Below, one piece after another: positions 29,101 to 44,900 of a stretch of 64,000 nucleotides of DNA (position 1 is the stretch's first letter; the number at the start of each line of letters is the position of its first letter). The DNA is taken from positions 105,414,001 to 105,478,000 of the forward strand of contig NC_133026.1 of assembly GCF_048771995.1 (NCBI RefSeq), written 5' to 3'. The stretch comes from Taeniopygia guttata. Lineage: Eukaryota; Chordata; Aves; Passeriformes; Estrildidae. The notes under the pieces are model-generated. The model did not search any database and was not told the DNA's origin. It saw nothing but the letters and a program-made list of their open reading frames with translations. The translations under genes were made by a program, and so were the position numbers.

Positions 29101-29914
29101 TGTCAATCCAGTAGAACACTATGAAATAGATATCCTCAATTCTGCCTCCATTACACAAGTTGAAGGGTAGACCACACATCTTTTCTGTAATGCTCTGTCT
29201 TGATTTACTATTAAGTTAGTTCATCTATTTGCCCTCTCTCGGAGCACCTTCATTCCAGTTGATAGGAAATCTAATTACACAAATAACTCCCAATAGCGAT
29301 ATCAACAACTCTCAAAACCAAGAGAAATGGAAGGCAGCTATATTTTGAGCATAAACATTCTGTTGGCACTTCCTACACATTTCAAACACACAAATGAAGC
29401 ATTCTGAAGACTCTCTAAGCAATTTTCCACCTCCATGACCAAGTATTGCTTTACAAATGAGACTCCTTGGCTTTGAGAAAGCAAGAACATCACTCATCAC
29501 ACCAAAAAAGTATTTAAAGTGGAAAATCCATAGCTTTTACTTCTATATAAATGAACAGATGTTTACCATATGATATTTCTCAAAAAAACACCAAAACTAT
29601 TCTTATTTGTATGTTAACAACATTTCAGATGGGGATCTCTAGACCTTCCTAGATAGGAATACATACAAACATATTACCTATGCTCAGAAAGAAGGAATAT
29701 CCTTAATCTGCAGACAAGACTTAACATATGAATGAGTCACTCACTCAGTATATAGTACAGATAAGAATCAAATACAAGTCCCTTATTATCCACCAAAATA
29801 TTCCAAAAACCAAAACCCTCCTATTACTGCTCTTGTTTTCTTCAGATTTTCTAGTCTGACTGTTTCTAAATTTTCAGGGAACAACTACTATTTATCCAAA
29901 GCAATGTTTGGTCT

Positions 29915-29948
<34 letters not shown>

Positions 29949-32900
29949 CAAAAGAAAACATGATAGGTTATGCAATTCATTGTAAATTTTTTTTTTTTAA
30001 ATGCATATAATTGCCTAAAAAACCTCCAACATTTCAACATCCCTCCTCTGGGACCATAGTCCATGATATTTTAGTATATTTTTGACAGTTTTTAAATAAA
30101 ATCTTTGTGTGCAACAAAGCTCCAAGTATAAGCTATTGCTTTTTTTTTCCATGTTTCTTCTCCCCTCAGAAAGAAGTCTCTCTCAGTAGGCAACCATCAA
30201 AAAACAACCAGAAAAGCTTAGTTCTGATTAAACTTGTATGTGCATTTTCTCATCCACAGTTAACAGACTGCAATATGCATTGTGTTCTATTGTTGTTTTC
30301 AGCATAAAAGCTATAAAAAGAATGCACTTTCTTAATATTTACTGATCTCCATTCTTTCCAAGTGTTTCTAACATATCGAGTCTCAAATATCAGTAACTTC
30401 ATAATAAAGCTGGTTTCTCCAACACATTTACTCTTCCTAATTCTTTTTCTAGAAGAAAATTACTTACCAACACAGATCAAGTGAATTAGAGCCCATAAAT
30501 ATCCATTTGGATCAAACTGAAATAAAGAACATTTACATAAATAAAAGCAGGAACATGCAAACATACATATGCAATTCCCCTGCAGTTAGCTTTGCAAAGC
30601 AAGTACAGCGAGCAGGAGCTGTGCTACAAAGAAAGGGAAGATGACTAAAGAAGACTAGGAAGACTGAAATTCTTCTTGTCACACTCAGAAACCTGGCATA
30701 TGCCAATTATGCAGGCTCTCAGCTAGTCTCAGCAAGGCTAATTCTATTTCAGATGTGTACACCAATTTCCAGACTCATCTGACTTCAGATATTAACTGAG
30801 GCATCTAAAGCAAGGAAGCAGCTTTCCTAGGTCTCCAAAAGAGACTCTCCCATGATTGGATCTTTTGTGAATGGAGCATTCTCTGGAGGCACCTCCTTTC
30901 TTTCTCAGGTAGCTACAGAAAGCATGTACAGTGAATGCAAAACTAATTCAGGAAATTCCTGAAAGTACACACAATTAATTCAAAACTAAGTGATTTACTG
31001 TAAGCACTATTAAGAAGTAAAACTGTGGTTTCCCCAGATGCCACCTTCACCAAAGAGGTGTAGGTCCACACTGCTCAGAGGTTTTACTATGATGCAAACA
31101 CAGTAAACCCAGCAAGACTACAACACAGCAACAGGAAACATTTACAATTCCCTTGCAGGAATCCTACTCAAGCTTACCAGTAAAAGCTGCATCCCTCATA
31201 CGCTACCAAGGTGTCAAGCATCAAGGCCTAGCTCAAGCTGCTTTACAAAGCAGATCTCACCTGTGTGTCACACAAAGGAAGGCACACTGCTGCTGCCAGG
31301 AGGAACAGCACACTGGGGAGAAGAGAAATTAAAAATAAAAAGCAAGAGCAAAAGCTTTCAACCTGGATTTCTACTCCCAGCAAAGCAGAGGCAATTCCAC
31401 TCCATTTTACACTGACACTTCACTTGTTTAATTTTCTTATTCTATGTTTAAAAAATAATTTCTGCCACCAAAATTTTTACATAATGCATTCTTCATAACT
31501 TGTACACAGTAAAGTTTTATGGGAAGCGAAGCAGCACAAAACACCTCAGAAGTGATAAAATCAAAATTTTTTGGTAGAGAGTATATTTCTTCACTAGCCA
31601 TCTGGCTTCCCTAGGCTTTTTCAAAAAGACAAAATCAGCCAATTTCTGGATGAATGGCTACCAAAAAGTTCTTTAATTGACACTAACTGGCTGTTACAGC
31701 AATTCCAGCAGATGTGACTCCATTACAAGTGACATTGTCAGTCCAGAGCACAGAGCAAGGTGGTGGAATTGACTGGTATACACTGGAAATGTCTTAAGGA
31801 CAGTACAAGTCCTCTCCTAGTCCACCAACTTAAGCTAAATAAATTCTTAACCTGTGGCTGAGTCAGTATTTCTTTAAGCTACAGGGAATACACTGTGGAA
31901 TTTCTGTGGACTGTCACTATTAATATTAACATACACATGGTTTTGCACCTTATTTTCCTACTCTCTAAGGACATGGGAAAAGACAGAATAAAGATTATTT
32001 TTAAAATTGTATCCTTGAGAATAATCCAGTGGTGAAGACAAGGCCACATAGTCAGATAATGGAAACAACAGGAAGAAATTAGGAAGATAATGCCTCTAAG
32101 TACACTAAATAATAACCCAACGTTATCCATCCAAAGTACAGCTAAAATATTACAGGATGTGGAAGACAGCAAATATCCATTCTTCAAGGGGATGTGGGGG
32201 CATAGAATCAAAATTTTAACACGACTGGTTGATTTCTGTTTGTCCCTTTCCATCTCCTTTTTGAAGCCTAAACAACCAGGGCCACCAAGGGTTGGTAGTT
32301 GTGCAGCTTAATATCACAGAATCACAGAATCATCAAGGTTGGAAGAGACCTTCAAGATCATCTGTCCAGCTGTCAACCCAGTGCCACCATAATCACCCCA
32401 AGTGCCACATCCGGAAAACACTTCCAGAGCTGTGACTCCACCATCTCCCTAGGCAATTTATTCCAATGCCAAACCACTCTTGTAGTGAATTTTTTTTTAA
32501 ATATCTAATCTGATTTTCCCCTGGTGCAATTAAAGGCCACTTCATCTTGTCCCTTCATTTGAGACCCGGCAGAAGAGACTGACCCTCACCTCGCTATTAA
32601 TGATTCTAGTAGAAATGGATCTCATTTACCTTTCATTTCTGAGGAAGGGAATTTTTAGCTACTTTCTAACACACTAATTTTCTTTCTTTTACTGTTTATG
32701 ATTACCCACTGGGAGTTCAAGCCTTTCCAAAAGCATTGTTATGGGCTGTTTTATTGTTAATTTCATTTTTGTAAGGGGAAAGAACATATCAAACTATTCA
32801 AGCAATTGCTGAAAATTTTAAAAAATATTTAATTACTGCTATGTTGCAGTTCAGGCTCACTGCCCACAGGAATGTGCCTTACATTCTTCATTGTTTTGGT

Positions 32901-35900
32901 GTGCCATTATCTGAAGCAAATACAGAAGCTGGAGCCAAAACAAGTCTGAATTTGAATCTGAGTAGTTTTAAAAGCTTACCTACAGACTTTCAGATGAGAA
33001 GTCTGCTGTAAAAAAGAAAATATTATTAAAACATTAAAATGTAAATTATAAAAATGGTAAAAGAGTGTTTTCTCCTTCCAAAAACTGGACAGTGATCTTA
33101 CTGCACCATACACGTAAACATTGCAATGAGCAGCATTCAAAATTTGAGCACTGCTTAGCAAATTTAATTTGATAAAGAACAATCAGGATTATAGATCAGC
33201 CTACGTCGCCTTGATTTGTATTTTCAGATCACTTACCAGCAAGTAAACCTAAAACCAGACATGAACTTTATACCTGCTCCTCAAACTTGACTCAAATTGT
33301 ACCAAAACTGTGTAACATATGTACTCAAATATTGAGTTTTCCTAAGGTACTACCTCATACAAACCAATCTTGATATAAACTCAAGAAATTTTCCCAAATC
33401 TTTGATGTGAAATTATTCCTGAGGAGCTTTCTGTTAGGCCTGTGTTTGCATTATCTTTATCTGTAGTGCTTTTGTTTTTGAAGAGAGGAGTCATAAGCTT
33501 GTGACATAGAAGAAAAATGTGGAACACTTTGACAGGGACACTAATCAGAGGACAATGACACAGGGACATGCCATGGTACACACTGCTATGTCTCTTAGGC
33601 ATAACCTCAGTGATCTCTTCTGTTTGTTAAATGAAGTAAACACTCATTTATCTGTCTTCTATACAGAAAACTGTTATAATTAATGGGAGATGCCTTTCAC
33701 AGCAAGCCAGAGGCCACTGTAGAAACAACTTTGTGATGAATGATTTCCCAGTGTTAGCTCACACAGCAACTCTGTAGTCAGTTAGAAAAACATTTCAAAA
33801 AAAGCCTAAAAAGAAGGCTCCCCAATGCAGTTTGTGAGAGAAAAACCCTCCAGTTCTTACAAAAGGGTACAAGAATTATTCTCCTGACTTTCATAGGGGC
33901 AGAATCTCAAATATTCAAAACAAATTCAAAAATGCACCATTCCACCTGCATTTTATGTGGAGATGTGACCTATCTGTAATTATATAATACACAAGATCTT
34001 TTATACCGATTACATCTAAGGGCATAGTCCTCATTCCTCTCAGCTCAAACAATGAGATTTATATGTGGGGCAGGAGAGAGAGGGAATATTAATTTTCAAA
34101 AGCAAAAACTAAGCAGGGCCAAGCCAGTTTAAAAAATGCAGATCAGACTGGTGATATGTATTTGCAGTATTTCATCAAATAAGGGGAAAGGAAAAATCAG
34201 TATAGATACTTGTTAACAGCAAAAAGCTCTCTCAGGATCTCATTAATGAATTGCTATTACAGTGAGTCTTGAAAAGTACATGGCACTAATGCCTGTATTA
34301 AGAGAAATTAGGTATCTTGTTCTGGGGCAGTTCTATCACAGGAGTTACCTTGACTAATAGATCAATTACCTCTTTCTGCACAAACTTCTGGAACCCGCAG
34401 GTTATGACTTCTGCTGCATTGTGCACGGTGAGGAACACTGGGATTGGCTGCCATGGGGAGAGAACAAAAATGCTCAAATCAACCCAGAGCAGTCACACAC
34501 ATTGGCACTCCTCCTAGAAACAGCTGTCCCACATGTCTGTGGTTTGGGGTTTTGTTTTTGAAGCTGTAAACCCGTACCACATCACCTAAAAGAGACTTAG
34601 CCCATTCCACTCACTAGCACATGGGCACAGGCATCTTGAAGTGCAGACCTGCTTGCTGTGTCTCCCACTACTGAGTGCTGTCAGTTTGTTTCTACCCAGC
34701 TACCCCAGTGAGATTTGCTCCATGTTTTGGCCTCTAGTTTTCCCTCTCTGATCCAGGATCTTCAGCCTCCACAGAGTAAAGAGTTTACTCCACAGAGTAA
34801 AAGCAAACAGTTCCCATTTGTTGTCCCATCTCTGTCTGCTGGTACTAAGAATACAGTGCGACTCGTAGCAACAGATTTGTGGGCAAGACAATTTTATGTG
34901 ATTGCTTTCAGTTACTGCTAGGAAGAGCTGCCCAACATTAGGATAGAAATGCAATAGTTCCTACACAAATGATGTTGAAATTATACCCACTGAGGTATCT
35001 GGACACCATCCCAACATGAAATCATTAAGAAACAAACCCCAATGATAACAATAATGAATCAAACACCCATCGCCCCGGGCAAACCCAACCAGAATTAGTG
35101 GTTCATAATACTTCCTCCAAATTAGATCCATGATCTCTCAGACAGCTGAAACAGAAGCAATTCTCTGCACTGATTAAGATTATCTAAAAACTAAGCCATT
35201 TTAGGAACCAGTATTTCCCTATTCGTGTATGGTATTTAAATCACAGTAGCAGAGAATGGATTAATTTCTCAATGATGTCCAAACTTCTAAGTACCAGGTG
35301 ATATAAGCAGTAAATATCTCTCAAATGAGACTATGCATATTTTCTGTAATTTTATTTTCTTTACATGCTAAAGAAAATAAGCCAGATAAGCATTGCTCAT
35401 TAAACATTTTAAGTCATAATGACAACTGGGGTGGGTCCATAGCCACAACAGTTACACCAAAATAAGAATGGAAATCACACAAACACAACTGGCATGAAGT
35501 TGTTGGACCCAGCTTCACCAGTACTGAAAACCAATACCTCTGTTGCTGAATTACTGAGAACATAAACCCAGAAGTATTAAACACAAAAGTACTCTGAGCG
35601 ACACAGCAACAGGAAATACAAGAAATACCCATAAACAAGGAAAGTTGACAGCAGAATTTAAATTCTTCCCTTTGTGAAAGCCAATTTGTTGGGTTTTTCT
35701 TTCCTCCCTTCTACTTTTGGCTCTTCCAAATGTGTTTTGGAGCCAACAATGGCTCCAGTTTGCCTAGCCCACTTAACCTTCTCCATATGTCTACTGCCTT
35801 TGATGCAAGTATTTCTTAAATTGGTGAGTGGGCTTAATGCTTATGGAAAGGTTTACTGGTTGGGCAGGCAGGGTGAATACACTCCGAATAAATCTCCTGT

Positions 35901-38900
35901 CATGGCTCTGCATACTTTTTTTAATCATCACAACCCAGAGCTAAGCAGTCCTCCTCCAGTTCTAGTCCTGAATCCTTGTTCTGGAGAGATTGCCAGCACC
36001 TCTAGGAAGAGGCACAAACAGAGATTAAAGTTGTAGCTTTGCCAGTATAGAGGAGTGCTTTAAAGTAGGTCTCCTTGGATTTGATAATAAAAATACACAT
36101 AATTTCTGCTTTAGGAATAAACCCACTTAATTAAAATATGCTGTTGAGATGAGCCAATTCAGCTATGAGTTTGGAAGAGTCCGCTTTCATTTTCACTGTC
36201 ATAAAATTGTTGTAGACAAAGTTATTGTAAGTAAAGCTTCTACATTGGATTGAATTTAGCTTCACTACAAGGCAGCACATAATAATTATGGCCTAAGACT
36301 GCTTTTCATTTTGTCTTGCTTTGTAAAATGGCCACAGAATTAGATCTCTAAACCCCCATTCACATAAAACAGAAGCCATTAAGAAATGTGAGATGCACCT
36401 TAAGAAAGGTTTGGGATACAAATCAAAACTCTTCACAGCCCTTCTGCCACTCCAGTACTCATGAATGGTCAGAGCAGGAGCAGGAGGTAAATACAGTAAC
36501 TGGCAGGATGACCAGGAAGTGAGAAGAAATAACAGAGAGGATGTGATTCTTAGCTCTTCCACCACCCATGTGAGCAAGCAGAAAAGATCCTGCTGCCAAG
36601 GCTTCCAGACAGGGCTTTCCTTATGGGACTTTGCTTACCTTACACCAAAGAAGCCCAGTGGAACTTCCTTGGACAAGGAAGCAAGAGGCAGTAAATGCAA
36701 TCACAGTGAGAGAGAACTGATCTGGGAGCATGGTGCTTCTGTGCACATGCCTGTGGTTTCCCAAGATTATTTGTGTCCAAGATAAGGCCCCCAACCTTGC
36801 TTACAAGGACAGGGACCTCCTGTTATTTTCTGCTCTCTCTACTGGGATTTTCAAGGGATCAGTACAATCAGAATCTGGTAAAAAAAGTCCCTTTTGATCC
36901 TCCTTAAGGCTGAGGAGGTGACAGGGGCAAGATGGCTTTGGAGTTACATTAAGATGCATTGACAGAATGCAGAAGAGAACTAGTGCAGGATTTGAGCTTG
37001 CAGACTGAATAACAGCAGCAATATTGTTATTTTTAAAAAATTAATGCCACCAATTTATTTTACCTTTTTTTAGGGAAAACTATAAAATTTAAGCATAAAA
37101 CTTTCAAGTTTCATGGAAGGAAATTTGGCATTCTGTAAACATTTGGTAAATTACTATGATGCAAATGAATCATAAAATGGAGTAATCTAACCCTTCCCAT
37201 AATCTCTTTCCAACTTTCTATTTATTTTTTCAAATCCTGCAAAGAATCAAAACCTTCTCATTGAAATGGTCTTCATCAGTTTCCTGGAAGGATTTCTCAC
37301 AGATCCCACAGCCCCATTCCTCCTTTTGCAAAGTTACAGCTACTGATTTCTTCAACTTCTTCCCTACCTGTATAATTCAGACCACTGAGGATCTGTTCAG
37401 CAAAACACCAAGTACTCTGTAGAGATGCTGAGTGCTTCAGACTGTCACAGAGATGCTTTTTGATACTTAGTAGGATCGAACCACTGCATTAGCCCCACTG
37501 ACAATGGATCTATTATTTAAAGTCCTCCTCCCTCCTTCTCCTTCAACCCAGGAACAGCATTAAACAACAGGTATGAAGGCAATGATCTTAGTTTACAAAC
37601 TAGAGGTAATAAAGAGTAACTTCTACAGGTTTGTTTCTTACCAATCTAGACAGTGCCCTGGAGCCAGCATAAATAATGCCCACAAAAAGTACTGATGCAG
37701 GAAGCCACGACAGGATTTCAGACCTGTAAAAACAATTAAAATCCCATTATTTCACTACATTCTGTTTACATACAGAAAGCAACAGTTGCTTGCAAGGAAT
37801 GTAATAATATGAATTTATGTACATTAATTTCAAACATGTGATTGTTAAAGCCAGTATCAGATTGCTCAGTATTCTTCCCATTTACTAAGGAGTACAAATC
37901 AGAAATAATTCATTTTGTCTAATCTAAGACAGGAAATAATTGCAGATATATTTTCTTTGTTTTACTCTTTCCCTGGCTCCTCTCCCTCGTGTTGTTTTTT
38001 TTTTTTCTCCCTTAGAAATTGCTCCCATTGGTATTAAAGGAGAAACATTTCAACTAATTTCCTTGATGTTCTGTGAAAGGAACGAAACCTGACAAATGAA
38101 GGCATAAAATGGCTCACTTGCACAGACAGCACACATTTTCACTATGTACAAATACACTGGGCCACCCACACATTCATTTCTCAGCCAGATTTACAAAGAG
38201 ATTCTTCCTAAAGATCAGATTGTCTCTGTGGGAGCCTATCTCTTGAGATTTCCTAATCATATTCCTTTGACTAAGCCAAACTCCTAGAGGCAGTTTGACA
38301 ACTAATGGAGGAATGAAGTCATCAGATTGATCTGATTAATTTTTTTTAGCCATGGTTACTGTAGTAGGATCAAGTTTCAGTTCTGAGAAGGGGCTTCAGA
38401 ACTTGCACTTCTTCTATTTTTGATCTTGTTACTTAAGAAAAAAAAGGGATCAGGTAGGTGGCAAATTTCAGAGAGAATGATGTAATATTTTTGGCAAGGG
38501 AAGAAAGGAGCAGCTGTGAGGTAAAGGCCTCAATCAAGGGCTTCCAAGACTGAAGACATGTCTGCCCCACTCACTCTTCCCAACCTTTGAATTAAAGTGG
38601 AGAAAATGTTAATGGGCAGTGCTGGTTCTCAAAACAAAACCAAACTGCTTGTAGTTCCTTAGTTTGCATTACACTTCCAATTAACATGTAAGACTTGAAA
38701 GGTAATTGTAGATACTGGTACACCAGCACTCTTCATGGAACACAAGAAAACAGACAACTAAACACTGAAATCAGAACAGTATGAATAAAGATAAAACACA
38801 CACAAAGATTCATGTAATCACAGACAAGGGAAAAACCATAAAAACCACGTTTACTCTGTTACATACATAATTTTCAAAGATAACAAAAACCCAGGGTCAC

Positions 38901-41900
38901 AAAAATAATGTTTAGATCCTTTAACTGGCATAAATATTTGTCCTGGGTTTTCTTGACTAGTCATCATAAATTTTTATAAAAACACAGTTTTTTTTGAGGT
39001 TATTGACTTCTACTGGAATCTCATCCAGTCCAAGATCTAATACTGTCATACCTCATTACCAATGAATTCACATCAGACACCAACAATAATATTCCCACAC
39101 TATTGGAATAGCAACAAATTGAAGAAAGGGGGAAGGAAGAAAAGAAAGTGACTCTGGGAAGATAAAAGGAACACACGATAAAAACCAATTTTTCATTTAG
39201 AACATAAAAATATCAGTCTTTCATTTTCCCCACCACTAAATTGTAGGAATCCCAAATATGTCTTAATCTCCAATGTAATTCTGCGAAGTGCAATGGAAAA
39301 GGACTTCAGATGCTTTTTCCATGATGTAAGGGTAGAATTTTATGCTGCCAAGTGGGAATTTCAGGACTGAAAAAGAATGCACGGATGTTTGATGTAATGT
39401 GTCAGCATCAACAATCTGTCTTGTATGTAAACCAATTAGCAGCTTCTCCTGTTGGCAATACAGTGATGTACATGCAAAGTAGGAAGAGAACTGATGAGTT
39501 TGTGGTAGTTGTAGGGCAAAATTCAAATCCCGTGATAAGCAATGGGTAGGTTCCCCCAAACAACACTTAAAGAAAGGCTCTGAGCTGCTGCTTAGCTATG
39601 GGTGAAATGCAGCACTACAAGAAATGCCAATCATAACACATCAGAATTATGTGCCTACAACAGTTAGGCAGAAGCTGTGTAGCAGACTAGAAGCATTATG
39701 CAGATGCCACGTGTTGCTCTGCACTCCACAGAGGCCTTGTTTTAGATAAAAGCTTTGCAGACAGTCAACATTTGCTGTTTAGAAGCAATGAGGGAAAGTT
39801 CCTTACAGTATGTCCTAGGGGGAAGCAGAGGCAAAGCAGGTTATCCACAAAACCTGAGATTACTCTAAATAATATGTTTTTATTTGGTCTTTATAGTGAG
39901 GTTAGTATTCTGGACTTTAGACAAAGGGCAATGATCTCTATGTAATAACTTCATTCTGCTGAGACACTTTGGTATAACCTGAACTGGCTCAGAAAGTATA
40001 TGAGATCAGTCCATTTGACAGAGAAATTGAGACTTTGTGGACATAAACAAACAAATGGATACAGTTTATTATTTGAAGCACGGCAAGACTGAAGACTGGC
40101 TATGGTATTCCTAAGTAGAATATACATAGACAAAACCCTCCCCTCTAACCAATAGATTCAGAGACAGATATTTTGTAAGGGGGGATGGAAATGTCTATAC
40201 CCCAGTAGTAGCATTAAAATCACCTTTGCACATTTTATATGTTCATTTGTTTGTTTGCTGGTGAGTTGTCTGATTGGTAGTGCTTTGGAGGTTTAGAAGG
40301 TTTCCATGTTGGGGTTTTCAGGCTGTTTTTTTGTTTTGGCTTTGATTGTTTTGTTTGTTTTTTTTTTTTTATAATACAGGAGATGAATGTTACAAATCCA
40401 CCTCTGCAAAGCAATAAAGCATGTGCCTAATCTTTGTGAAGAAAGGCAGGTTTAAACTCATGCTTAAATAGCTGGATGAATTATAGCCAAAGCATGTCAA
40501 TTAATTCTGCTTGTTCCATTCAGTCTATTCTAGAACAGGTATTCTGTATTAACCAAGCAAACGAAGAGGTCTCTCAAGAGGGATTTCAACCTCTTTCCCT
40601 ACAGTGTGCTGACATCTAGTGGCCTCAAGTCTCCAGGGTCAAAATATGAAATAATTTTTCATCCAAGCCTTTCTTAGATAAAAACAACCTCTTCAACATT
40701 AGCGAGTGGTTCTTGTCCTCTATTTTCTTTAATGTCTTCCCACGTTTTGAAAAGATGAAAGCTGGGAAAAAAAAGATTCAGCTTCTTCAATTTCATTATT
40801 TGAAGCAGAAGTAATTCTTAGTGTACAAAAGCTGAACTATAAAAGGATATTACTGATGACTGTATTCTTCTAGACTGTTTTGTAATGACAAAATACGCAT
40901 AAACAATACAAATTTGAGTTTATATATCTATATATCTACACATTAGTAACTGCCAGAAAAGCAAGGTTTAGACCCTGATCCTGTCTCTGCCAAAGTCAAT
41001 GACAGCTTTTACGATACCCTCAGTTTATTGCAGCTATAAAATAGGAAACTGAATTCTGTTTTCATTTACAACCTCACTTATATTTCCATGGTGACATAAT
41101 CACTTTTATGGACATGAAAACAGAACACAGCCTGGTTTTTCTGACATACAGGATTTCATTCCAAGTGAGGAGATTTAATTTTTCAAGCCAACTGTTTGAA
41201 TCTCAAACAGAAAGTTCATCAGTTGTCACTTGCTAATACAGAATCACTGAGAAAAAGTTACATTAGAAGGGGTCTGGCAGTCATTTAGTCACAACTCTCT
41301 CAGCTTCAGAGTCAAGTCACATTACTCAGGTCATGGCCCAGGAAGGTTTTTAGTATCTCCTGAGATGAAGATCCAATGATTGTTATGGGCATACATCTTC
41401 TAAATGATACCATTTAGCACAATGAAAAAGATGATGCATTCCATATTGCAGAATGGATCCACCTGAGCAGAGTACAGCATGACAACTCTTCTGAATTCTG
41501 CTCTTACACTCAGCTCAAGCAGATGATCTCTGTCTACAAAGCACCATTTAATTTGGAGTTTTATTGTTAGCATCAGTTAGGAAAAGGTGAGTGATCCCCA
41601 TTTATGCAACACAGCTCTCAGAAAAAGGCAAATCACATTTGCAGACTTCATAGCCCTGAGGGTTTTGAGGAAGATTGTGTCAATGCTCTTAACTAACATT
41701 AACAAGCTTTTTCTTACAATACTAAGAAACAATCCAGGGAAGAGTTATGGACAGATGTTTGGATAAGACATCCTTATTGTTTTCACTATGGGCTTTTTGG
41801 TTGTCTTATCAAGGTTAAATTGAATTCACTTTATATAAGTAGTCAGTTTAAGTGTGTCATTGAACACCCATTTAACTAAAATGTGAGTTCTCTTCTACAT

Positions 41901-44900
41901 CTGTGAAGCAGAACATACACACCCCCACACACATCAAACTCTATTTTAGCCAGTTAATAACATTCATGACCAACTTAAATATGTTGTAATCCAGCTGCAG
42001 CAGATAAGTGTTTGGCAGATACCAAAACCCCCACAGTACCTTGAACACAAGTTTATCTCCACCCAGCCCAGCTTCCAGGAGATATGAAGCAGAAGTCCAC
42101 CCACCAATGTTTGCCACCTGAAATAGAATGACACAAGGAAATAATATGTGAGGCCTAGGGAGAATGTGCAGATAACACAGTAAATAGCAAGGAATGCACA
42201 CTGCCTTCTCTTACACTTTAAAATAAGTCATCATCTTTCTTCTTCCTTAAGCTAGTGGTTTTCAGAGAGGTGTTCCATGTTTCCTGGGTGAAATTCCTTG
42301 AATATCTAGCACAGTTCAGTCAGAGAGATTGTATTATAATGTTAAATGATATTAACATCCATAACAGGTATATAACTAGGCTTGTTTATTACTCCCATTC
42401 ATTGCAATGCATCTAAGAATTATTTTAAATCTTTCTCTCACACACACAAATAAACAAATATTCACTCTATACAGTACTAGCTAGGTTTCCCTGACATTTG
42501 CAGCAGGTTTGACTATGCTCTATCCAAGCCAGTGGTGAAATCTCATCAATTTCATTGTGAAAAATTTTCTCTTGTAAGGACAGAAGTTTGTGACAGTTTC
42601 AGATGCTTAGGACTATGCAGTATGGTCTTAGATTTTACAGGAAACAAAACCAAGGACAATGAACAGTAACAGCATGAACTGAGAATTACATTCTTTTCCT
42701 CTTCTCTCATCTGTCACAGGTCTAAATGAAAGTGTATCTGAGGACCTAAAAAAATTTCACGGAAAGGTCACTTTTAAAAGCCAGAACTTATGGAAAAAAT
42801 ATTAAGATGCTGAAATGCATTGTCAAATAATAGGAAAAGGAAATAACTGTGGTAACACAGATGCCATAAGGCAGTTGCTTGCCATTGAAATACACTTTTC
42901 TGTTGATTTACCATGTCTATTTTACAGAAATTACTCAAACCCCTTTCCCCATATGATAAAAGCCTTGTGCAAGAGACAGTCCCTCTGTGTGTGCCAAAAC
43001 TGAAGAAAGCATTCACTGCATATCTAATCAAGCTGAATACATTCAAAGTAAGTGGAGATTCCCAAGGCAATTATTCCTAGAGTTGTTTGTAGTCCTGGGA
43101 CTGCAAGTCAGGAAAAAATGTAAGCCATGCTAAGCAGCAGAAAAGGAAGTAAAGATATCCAGTGTCTGCAAGTTTTAATACCGTCTCAAAAATGGGGTAG
43201 ACTTGGCTCTAAAAGGCCAGATTTTCACTAAATGTCTCATCAACAGCATTGATGGAATATATGGACATTTATCAAAACATTAAATTTCTCATTACAGTCA
43301 TTAAGATATGGTAGTGACTCGTGATGCAGACTTACAACCAAGGCTAAGCATGAAAAGAAGGAACATGGTATTTGTGAATGCCTAAAGATGGGTTTAAGGT
43401 TGGTTTTCTCTAGCACAGCAAAAGAATGCATCATAAATACACATTTTCCACATTTTCCTCTCTTCCAAAGAAAAGAAGTTGTACTGTAATTGCTACTTTT
43501 CTATGCTGAGGCTTAGGATTTTAAGGAAAATGAGAAATTATGGACTCCATATATCTCAATTACATCATCTCCATGATGTTTAAAAATTAGCCAAGACACA
43601 TTAATGAATATTGAATTTATTAAGGCTTCATGAAACATGTTCTCTAGACAGCAAAAGCCAGTAAGGACAAGAAGTAGTAAAGTTAGTTTCAGCATGAAAC
43701 AGCAAGATGTTAAAGTCATTTTTCAAACACAATCCTTAAAACCATACTTACCCTTGAAAAAGGGTAGGGTAGGTAAACTGCAGGACAGACAGGACATACT
43801 GGAAAACAAACAGCAAATTAATGGACGTCAAACACCTACAGTTCATAATATTAACAAACAATCACAAGCAACAAAACAAACACAAAAAGTTCTCATTTTG
43901 CTTTATTTTGGTAGAAAAGACAAAAAAAAAGTTTAGTAATTTCACTTGTAGTGTATTTCCTCCCCCTTCCCTCATTGGGCTGCTCTATGATGAACAGCAT
44001 CTCAATCTTCATGAACAGCATCTGGGCTAAGTTCCACTTGAGCTCATCAGAAACACTGTTGGCTCTCAGGAACTTAATGCTGTCCAGGGAGCTCCTGCTA
44101 TTTAACAAACAGCCTTGGAGATTAATTTTTCTTGCCTCTATAAGAACCCAAGTGGAACAACATTTTTGTTTTTGAACTTTCAAAGAAAGTTACCAACCTG
44201 CATTGAGGCCAGGAAGAAAAATCACTTTGTCTAAACCCAACTCTTTCGTGACCCTATAAACAGCAGTCTTGAGTGAGACCCTTTAAGCTCTTCTGGAGCA
44301 GAATGCAACCAGCAACCTCTCTCTGAGTGGGACACTTAGAAGATCTCTGAAGGACGATGATGGATCCTGGGCTGATACCATCCACTCCTCAAGACTCAAC
44401 GTTTTTCTCGTGAAGAAGATGTAATACTATCCAAAGTGAGTACTTCACTGAATTTGAGGGGAATTTTTCCTGGGTATACCTTGTACAAGTCCCTTTAGGT
44501 CTGAGTGTGTGTGAATGTGGATATGCCATAGCAAATTCATTATGAATATTGATCTCTTTGATTCTTAAGTGCATTAGGTTTGTAAGTAAGATAGTGAGTC
44601 ACTGTCATGCCTATATTAAATTCTGTATGAATCTTTCGTTAAATTGTTTAAATTAAGCTTTTGATTAAGAGCGGCTATGTTTAAGTGCTATGTTATAACC
44701 TTTAGATTAAACCATTCATCAAATCTGGGGTTAAACTTGGCAAGTGGGTCCACTATGAATGCTGTGACTCAGTGTGTCTTATTCCCTTTCCTGTTCTTAC
44801 TTCCATCCAGATAAATTTTGGTTGATTGATTTTTAGATTGATTGATTTTAGTTTTATTTTTAGTCTGCTTTAACCATCTAATAATGATGTCATAGATGTA

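Larger units (their letters stand above)
31313..37641. other. TMEM241 introns 4-6 region
   Basis: Introns of 1.7, 1.4 and 3.2 kb separated by exons 6 and 5. Apart from the CR1 at 32.3-32.6 kb, nothing recognisable was seen. Confidence 0.55.

Noticed and set aside
43893..44183. Minus-strand open frame in TMEM241 intron 1
   Set aside because: It has no similarity to any family I recognise and includes a simple duplicated 13-mer (43,990 and 44,011).
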